Assembly (NCBI GenBank): GCA_011799875.1
Contig: CM022298.1
Location: 55,085,792 to 55,149,791 of the forward strand
Source of the DNA: Thinopyrum elongatum
Taxonomy: Eukaryota; Streptophyta; Magnoliopsida; Poales; Poaceae
DNA length: 64,000 nt
Direction: 5' to 3'
Shown here in pieces: positions 57,865-64,000 of the stretch; within the stretch, counting starts at the first letter, position 1; each line of letters starts with the position of its first letter. The notes below the pieces were generated by a model. That model did not search any database. It saw only the letters and a program-made list of their open reading frames with translations, and was not told the origin of the DNA. Made by a program: the position numbers and the translations under genes.

Positions 57865-58150
57865 GGGCTGTTTGGTTTCTAGCCACATCTTGCCATACTT
57901 TGCCACACCTCACCTTAGGCAAATTTGACCAAGTTAGGTGGGTGTTTGGTTCTAGCCACACCTAAGGCAAGAATTTTTTTTTATGAGAAGTGAACCCCAC
58001 ATGTCATAGACACAAAAAGTGTGGCAAGATTCCCTTAGGCAAGCCAATGTGTGGGTAACAATTTGAGCAACTCAAGTTAGGCAAGTGTGGCAAATGTGGC
58101 AAAAATAATGTGGCAATATATGGCAAACATAGTCACAATCCAAACAGCCC
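57865..58150. mobile_element. MITE (286 bp) with GGGCTGTTTGG ends
   Basis: The ends GGGCTGTTTGG...CCAAACAGCCC are perfect 11-bp inverted repeats. The interior is rich in TGGCAA/TTAGGCAA motifs in both orientations. Flanking 8-mers GGACATCG and GATCATCT agree at five of eight positions, which could be a diverged hAT-type duplication. It interrupts the minus-strand pseudogene, whose frame resumes at MLFKGKT-like text. Superfamily uncertain. Confidence 0.7.
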
Positions 58151-58990
58151 GATCATCTCCTGCATGGACTTCCTCTTAAAGAATCCATCTCACAGGACCC
58201 AAGTTGAGTCATTCTGCCAAGTCTACTACCACATCACGTTCGCCTGAGCTTGCAGTGGCTGAATTCCTTGGCTGAGGGCCACGTTCATCACTTTCTCGAG
58301 CAATAGCCCCTCGCCAGCCAGCACGGCCACCTTGCACGCCAGCTTCCGGACTGCTGGGGATTCCTGCGTATGAGACTCAACAAATTTCGGTTAGATGGGG
58401 ATCTTGCAGCCAACCATCCAGGATGTAGAACCACTCCTCCTGTCACCTCTTGTTTGCCTCAACAAATACCCTGGGTAGATAACACGAGCCGGAGGCCTTG
58501 CTGATGGTGGCGCCGCCGCATTCACACATCTCATCGACGTTCTTGTGCAGCTTGAGCCTGGAATTTGCGCCACAAGCCAAGATGTGGTTCGAAGCAGAGA
58601 ATGGCTTCATATAGCGCAATGAAGCATGCGATGTGGAGAGAATAGAATTTTGTTGTGGTGGTCTAGTTGCAAGATGTAGATATGGAGCAAACCCATGAAG
58701 AAAGGATGGATGGGGAACCCTAACCTACAAATTAGGGAGGGGACGAAACATGTCTGCTCATTACCTTCTAGATTAGGTTTGAGCACTATCTTGGACCAAA
58801 CTTCACCATTGTTGATGATGAGCGGGGAGCAAGTGAAGGCGGCCTCCAGCGGCAGTAAGTATCCAGTTTCAAAGAGCAAGTCTAGTTGGGTGCTTGCAAT
58901 GATGGAGGGGCTTCCAGTTCCCCTTGGTCAGGGAAGTGACCTTCGCCTTCGTCGGCTCTATGGCACGACCCTTGTCGGTTTCATGATCTG
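58151..58990 (-). pseudogene. Transposase_28-like pseudogene, right copy, N-terminal part
   Basis: Frame 58607-58879 reads LLPLEAAFTCSPLIINNGEV, CFVPSLICRLGFPIHPFFMG and LLHIYILQLDHHNKILFSPH, the conserved N-terminal region of this plant transposon-associated family. Near 58380-58250 another frame reads KLACKVAVLAGEGLLLEKVM and NVALSQGIQPLQAQ, matching the left copy. Stops (two in tandem after VMW) and frameshifts show decay. The two copies in the window face each other (left plus, right minus). Confidence 0.6.
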
Positions 58991-59299
58991 TCAGTCCTTC
59001 CTCATGTGTCACTGTCCTGCCATGGCATTGTGGTGGTGCTGCGGTGCATCTTGACCGTGGTGGAGCGTTGTGGTGCGCACCATGCAGTGCTTGAGTGCTA
59101 AAAACTTGGGTACGAGGAAGAAGAAGAAGGGCAGGGGGAATGGAGAAAGCTCTATATTGCTCTACCTCCACCACTATTTTGGGGTTGGGGAAAGCGAAAC
59201 AGTAGTAGGTAATTCCTATTGCGTGGCATAAATCCCTGTACATTTCCCCACGATGGCATTAGTTATGCGGTGGGTCGAGGGGTCGCCGTTAATTCCCAT
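58991..59299. other. Unassigned sequence
   Basis: No gene or repeat is recognised. The 124-codon minus frame 58869-59243 overlaps the pseudogene in the wrong frame and is not supported. Confidence 0.4.
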
Positions 59300-60175
59300 G
59301 CCAGAATTGAGGCGCGTGTTCACCTTTGATGCGACATGGCCTGAGTGGACCTAACCGCTCTCCCGGACGTCACTTTGATTCTCAGGCCAGAGGCGACACG
59401 TGGTCTACTTGGGCCAATCGATAAGATCAGTCTGGCTCATCAGAGCTAACCGGATGGCCTTTAGATGCAGCATGGTAGCCCGTCCCTCTAACAAGACCGG
59501 CTACCCGGGAAATATTTCTTTTGTGCAGGTCGGCTATCTCCCTTGGCATTTTTCAAGCCGAGGTGGTCACTTCACCTCGAAAACAGCCCGGCAGCTGGAG
59601 GCCAGCTGTATGAAGACACTATTGGGGCACGCTTTGTTGAACTAGTTTCAAGCCCGGCGATTAAAGACGATGTGTAGCTCGGAACGGCCGAGGTGCGGCC
59701 ATGTTTGAAGACCGATTCAGTGGTGGCTGATGTTGTCCTGGCCTAGGGGTCTCTCAGCATGCCGATTCCTGGCCAGCAGGGCCAGGCTGAGCACCCTAGG
59801 CCGATTCCATATTGGGCCACTTTGGGCAGCCCTTGGCAGATTATACGAAGATTCCGGAATACTTGGCGTACAAGACAAGAAGACGGAGCCGTGGAGGGTT
59901 CTACCTCCACCGACATAGACGACTGGATCTGTAACCCTAGGACCTCCTCTATGTCATATAAGCCGGGGCCAGACTCATTATAGAAGATCTTACACAATCC
60001 CTTGGTATTCAATTGTACTTTGTACGGACCCCAACAAAATATACGAGAACCGGATCTAGGTATTATCTTCTCCGTGAGAGATCACACCTGGGTAAAACCG
60101 TGCCCCTGTTACCATCGTGCCAAGTCGCCTATCTAGGATACACTATCGAGGGATCTGTCGGATTTAGCTCCGACA
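59300..60175 (+). mobile_element. LTR-like fragment in unit 1
   Basis: GC-rich U3-like part, a TATA box in GTCATATAAGCCGGGGCC (near 59955), then a U5-like tract ending TGTCGGATTTAGCTCCGACA (60156-60175), which is itself an imperfect TGTCGG...CCGACA terminus. No PBS follows, and the 5' end is not identified. The matching piece in unit 2 ends at 62484. Confidence 0.5.
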
Positions 60176-60392
60176 CTTGAATCGGCTGGATATATATACT
60201 TTATCAGTTGAAAAGTGCAGATAAAATTTTCCAAACATTTGGCAATTTGGATGCAACCCTCACAAGATTTTACAATGCATTTTGCATTTCTTTTTTCTTT
60301 TTTTTGAAAAGGAGGGTTTACCCCTCGCCTGACATTCATAATTAGTTCAAATAATCTCTACATTCGTTCACAAAAGGAGTCGCTCGGAATTT

Positions 60393-60791
60393 TCACATGA
60401 ACGTGGGGGTGTATCTTCTATTGAAAAAAGGACACGCTGAACTATGAACATATTTATCCTTTGGGAATACAACCCGTATTTTATTGTTTCCTTTTTGTGC
60501 GCAGAAGACTTGGGGATCCAGTCGTTGCAGACCACCCGGTCTCATCAAAATAATACCCAGTTGCCAAAATGGTGTACGGCGAAGTAGTGATAATAGTTGT
60601 GGTGATGTACTAGCATAAATACCAGCACGGTCATCATATGAGACTGACTGACTAGGTTGTTGTGTTGAACTAAAATTAGGAGTTGTTACCTCTGATATAG
60701 TAAAGATTCTTTGTTCAAACTCTGGCATCCATTTTTGTCTCTGTATGAAGACCAGCACACGGTTCTGTGAGTCAATATACGTACTCCTCAA
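60393..60791 (-). other. 132-codon open frame of unknown status in unit 1
   Basis: The minus frame reads MRSTYIDSQNRVLVFIQRQK and SVSYDDRAGIYASTSPQLLS, Ser/Gln-rich with no known motif. The matching part of unit 2 (about 62700-63110) is collinear, but the frame is broken by indels and by a local duplication of CTGTGAGTCAATA. That argues against a conserved protein. It could be an exon remnant of a host gene. Confidence 0.25.
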
Positions 60792-61342
60792 ACTTAGAAA
60801 ACTTACTGCTTAATATTGAAGGGGCCAATCGAGTTTCGCACATAGTAATCTGGTTAGCGGTTAAAAACTCCATGTTTCGCTGGATGTAATTTCTGTGGAT
60901 TGTAATACTAGCAAAGAAGTGATCGAAACCACTTCCTACCCCAAGTGGTCTGCCGAAAATACACCACCTTTTATAAGCAGTTTCATTTTAAAAAATGCAC
61001 CACCGTGGAACGGGCTATATACTAGGGGACATCTGTGAGAGGCGGGTTGTACCATGTGAGTAGTCCCTCCGTGTCGGACCCTATGACAAGAAACCCGCTA
61101 GAATGGGCCTCAGTGAAATAATTGTGTAAATTTGATAAGATCTATCACAGTTCTTCTAAACTATGCGCTAGAGAGCAGTATATTCCGAGCCACCGTCATG
61201 GGCCTCCATATCTTACGGGTTGTTTTTAAAACCGTCCTACGTGCAACGTCAATATTCAGGACAATCCTTTTCTAGGGCGATGGAAATATATATATTTATA
61301 TACTTATTATCTCATTCAGATAGAACTACTTGTATTATCACT

Positions 61343-61558
61343 TCAACATGTAGCGGTTTGATGCCAGAACCGTCGGATATGATATTTCAACCCATTATAT
61401 TTCTCTACTGATAGGATGTTGGTTCGAAGGACAACACAGACAACGATGCTTAGGATCAGAGAAAGGTAGAAGGGATAAGGAAACTCGGGACCGACGGTTT
61501 GCCTCCATGGCACACAATCACCATCGTCCAAATTTAAGTAGTGCTTTGATCCAGCCAC
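61343..61558 (-). other. 71-codon open frame, duplicated in unit 2 (63686-63901)
   Basis: MAGSKHYLNLDDGDCVPWRQ, then a hydrophobic stretch FYLSLILSIVVCVVLRTNIL that could span a membrane. The unit-2 copy differs at two residues. Conservation here is high, but the surrounding DNA is equally conserved, so selection on the protein is not shown. Confidence 0.3.
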
Positions 61559-61647
61559 CTAGCTTTTCACCATGCCTCGATGCATGCACAACAAGGCATT
61601 GAAGCCTTTTCACTACACATGTGGAGGAGGCGGCTATGAATTCTGTA

Positions 61648-63990
61648 GGCGTGTGTGCACCTTTGATGGGACATATCCTGAGTGTTCCTTAACCCCATAC
61701 CCCCACGTATGTATGACCGTCAGGCCAGAGGTGACACGTGGTCATCTGAGGCAACTCGATAAGATTGGTTTGGCCCATCAGAGCTGACCGGACGACCAAG
61801 AAGACCGGTTGTGCGGGAAATATTTCTTCTGTGCAGGTCGGCTATCTCCCTCGGCATTTTTCAAGACGAGGTGATTACTTCACCACAGAAATAGCCCGAG
61901 AGCTGGTGGCCGACTGTATGAAGACAGTGTTTGGGTACTCTTCGTTGAACCAGTTTCAAGCCCGGTGACCGAAGACAATGCGCAGCTCGGAGTGGCCGAG
62001 GTGCGGCCAAGATTGAAGATCGATTCAAGGGTTATTGATGGTGTCCCGGCACAGGGGTCTCTTGGCACGAGTTTCTCGGCCAGGTGGGCCGGACAAAGGA
62101 CCCTTAGGTCGGCTCGATCCTAGGCCACTTTGGGCGGCCCATCGCGGATTATACGAAGACTCTAGAATACTTGGTGTACAAGACAAGAAGAAGGAGCCAC
62201 GGAGGATTCTACCTCCACCAACATAGCCGGCTAGGATCTGTAACCTAGGATCCTGGGTATGTCGTATAATCTGAGGGTCGAGCTCCTCGTAGAACATCTC
62301 ACACAATCCCCTGGCATTCAGCTGTACTTTCTACGCAACTCAACGCACTATATGAGTACAGGAGCAAGGTATTATCTTCTCCTTGAGAGGTTGAACCTGG
62401 ATAAAACCATGCCCCTGTAACCATTGTGCCAAGTAGCCTAGCTAGGACACCCTTCAAGGGAATCTGTCGGATTTAGCTTCGACAATTTAATCAACTCAAT
62501 ACATATACTTTATCAGTTGAAAAGCCTAGATGCTTTTTTTCAACATTTGGCAATATAATTTGGATGCAACCCTTACAAGATTTTCAATGCATTTTCCATT
62601 AGTGTTCTGAAAAGGCGGGTTTACCCCTGGCATGACATTCATAATTAGTTCGAATAATCTCTACATTCGTTCACAAAAGGAGCAGATTCGAATTTTCACA
62701 TGAACGTGTGGGATATATCTTCTATTGCAAAAGGACATGCTGAACTATATGAACATATTTATCCTTTAGGATTACAACCCGTATTTTATTGTTTCTTTTC
62801 TGAGCGCAGAAGACTTGGGGATCCAGTCCCTGCCGACTACCCAATCTCATCAAAATAATACCCACTTGCCAAAATGGTGTATGGTGAAGTAAGGATAATA
62901 GTTCTGGTGATGTACTAGTATGAATAGCAGCACGGTTATTATATGAGACTGACTGACTAGGTTGTTGTTGAACTAAAATAAGGACTTGTTACCTCAGATC
63001 AAGTGAAGATTCTGTGAGTCAATAAAATAATTCTATGACTGACTAGGTTGTTATGAAACTCTCGTGTCCCTTTTTGTCTCTGTATGAAGACCAGCGCACG
63101 GTTCTGTGAGTCAATAAAAGTACTCCTCAAACTTAGAAAACTTACTGCTTTATTTTGAAGGGGCCAATCGAGCTTCGCACGTAGTAATCTGGTAAGCGGT
63201 TAAAAACTGCATGTGTCGCAGGTTGTAATTTCTGTGGATTGTAACACTAGCAAAGAAGTGATCAAAACCACTTTCTACCCCAAGTGGTCTGCCGAAAATA
63301 CACCACCTTTATAAGCAGTTTCACTTTGAAAAATGCACCACGGTGGAACAGGCTATATACTACGGCACATCTGTGGGAGGCGGGTTGTACCATGTGAGTA
63401 GTCCCTCTGTGTGGGTCCGTATGGTAAGAAACCCGCTAGAGATGGGCCTTGGTGAAATAATTGTGTAAATTTGATAAGATCTATCACATTTCTTCTAAAC
63501 TATCCGCGAGAGAGGAGTATATTCCGAGCCACAATCATGGGCCTTCATATCTTACGGGTTGTTTCTCAAATCGTCCTACATGCAACGTCATATCTAGGAC
63601 AATTCTTTTCTAGGGCGACAAAAATATATATTTATATACTTATTATCTCAAACGGTTTTCACGTAGAACTACTTGTATTATCACGTCAACATGTAGTGGT
63701 TTGATGCCAGAACCGTCGGATATGATATTTCAACCCATTATATTTCTCTACTGATAGGATGTTGGTTCGAAGGACAACACAGACAACGATGCTTAGGATC
63801 AGAGAAAGGTAGAAGGGATAAGGAAACTCGGGACCGACAGTTTGCCTCCATGGTACACAATCACCATCGTCCAAATTTAAGTATTGCTTTGATCCAGCCA
63901 ACTAGCTTTTCACCATGCCTCGATGCATGCACAACAAGGCATTGAAGCCTTTTCACTACACATGTGGAGGAGGCGGCTATGAATTCTGTA
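61648..63990. repeat. Tandem duplication unit 2 (~2.34 kb); a third copy begins at the window end
   Basis: Collinear with unit 1. It lacks ~30 bp present in unit 1 near 59458-59490 and carries its own small duplications near 63000-63060. The last 24 bp of the window (CTATGAATTCTGTAGGCGTG...) match the unit 1/unit 2 junction at 61634-61657, showing that another unit starts beyond the window. Confidence 0.85.
63686..63901 (-). other. 71-codon open frame, unit 2 copy
   Basis: Same as 61343-61558 except His-to-Gln and Ala-to-Thr changes. Length and both ends are kept. Confidence 0.3.
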
Positions 63991-64000
63991 GGCGTGTGTG

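Larger units (their letters stand above)
59300..61647. repeat. Tandem duplication unit 1 (~2.35 kb)
   Basis: From about GGCGCGTGTTCACCTTTGAT (59312) the sequence is collinear with unit 2 from 61647. The spacing of matching sites is 2.30-2.34 kb (for example ACAAAAGGAG 60371 and 62675, CATGCCTCGATGCATG 61571 and 63914). It contains LTR-like sequence, a 132-codon and a 71-codon minus-strand frame. Confidence 0.85.

Noticed and set aside
59743..60012. Open frames of 62-89 aa in the tandem unit
   Set aside because: They fall in LTR-like sequence and are not conserved in frame in unit 2.
1..64000. Search for tRNA, rRNA and intact host genes
   Set aside because: No cloverleaf-like or rRNA sequence was recognised, and every sizeable coding region traced to a transposable element or a captured fragment.

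Overview
The window is nested transposable-element DNA from a large grass genome, most likely Triticeae (wheat, Aegilops, barley or rye). The evidence is Angela/BARE-like copia LTRs (TGTTGG/TGATGGAAATATGCCC...CCCAACA), Triticeae-type gypsy LTRs (TGATACGTC...TCA), and a CACTA element. I found no intact host gene, rRNA, tRNA or CRISPR. Family names are recognised by eye. Element names (G1-G4, C0-C2, S1-S3) are local labels.

Left part (1-10452). The tail of a repeat-encoded ORF (2-247) is followed by an AT microsatellite, a near-perfect 64-nt-arm hairpin (589-725) and GCGCTACTGCTA-type repeats. Next comes a plus-strand Transposase_28-like pseudogene (about 1057-4860), split by a solo copia LTR, S1 (2278-4087). 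A truncated minus-strand Angela LTR, C0 (4867-5910), then abuts the 3' half of gypsy G3 (5911-10452).

Middle part (10453-37430). This is gypsy G1 on the minus strand: integrase tail at the left, integrase, RT/RNase H, protease/gag, PBS and 5' LTR at 35912-37430. It carries two insertions. (i) A 5.9-kb non-autonomous CACTA (10694-16567, TSD TGA) holds a captured Aux/IAA exon and a Helitron-like 3' end. (ii) Gypsy G2 (17635-32522, TSD GGGGT) carries copia C1 (about 23015-31185), which itself carries an antisense solo gypsy LTR, S2 (23905-26634, TSD TTTAG).

Right part (37431-57423). After 137 bp of older sequence lies a complete gypsy G4 (37568-57423, TSD GTGCT), same family as G1 but opposite in orientation. 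Its 5' LTR contains Angela element C2 (39016-47410, TSD TAAGA). Its protease region contains a solo LTR, S3 (48853-50239, TSD CTATT). G4 has gag-protease-RT-RNase H-integrase, then a separate downstream ORF preceded by an LTR-like promoter segment, then PPT and 3' LTR.

Right edge (57424-64000). A second Transposase_28-like pseudogene (minus strand) contains a MITE. It is followed by a tandem duplication with a ~2.34-kb unit (about 59300-61647, 61648-63990, third copy starting) that includes LTR-like sequence and small minus-strand ORFs.

All elements carry inactivating changes, so none looks autonomous. Relative ages follow from nesting: the Transposase_28 host is oldest; G1 and G4 inserted in it; CACTA, G2, C2 and S3 inserted in those; C1 inserted in G2; S2 inserted in C1.
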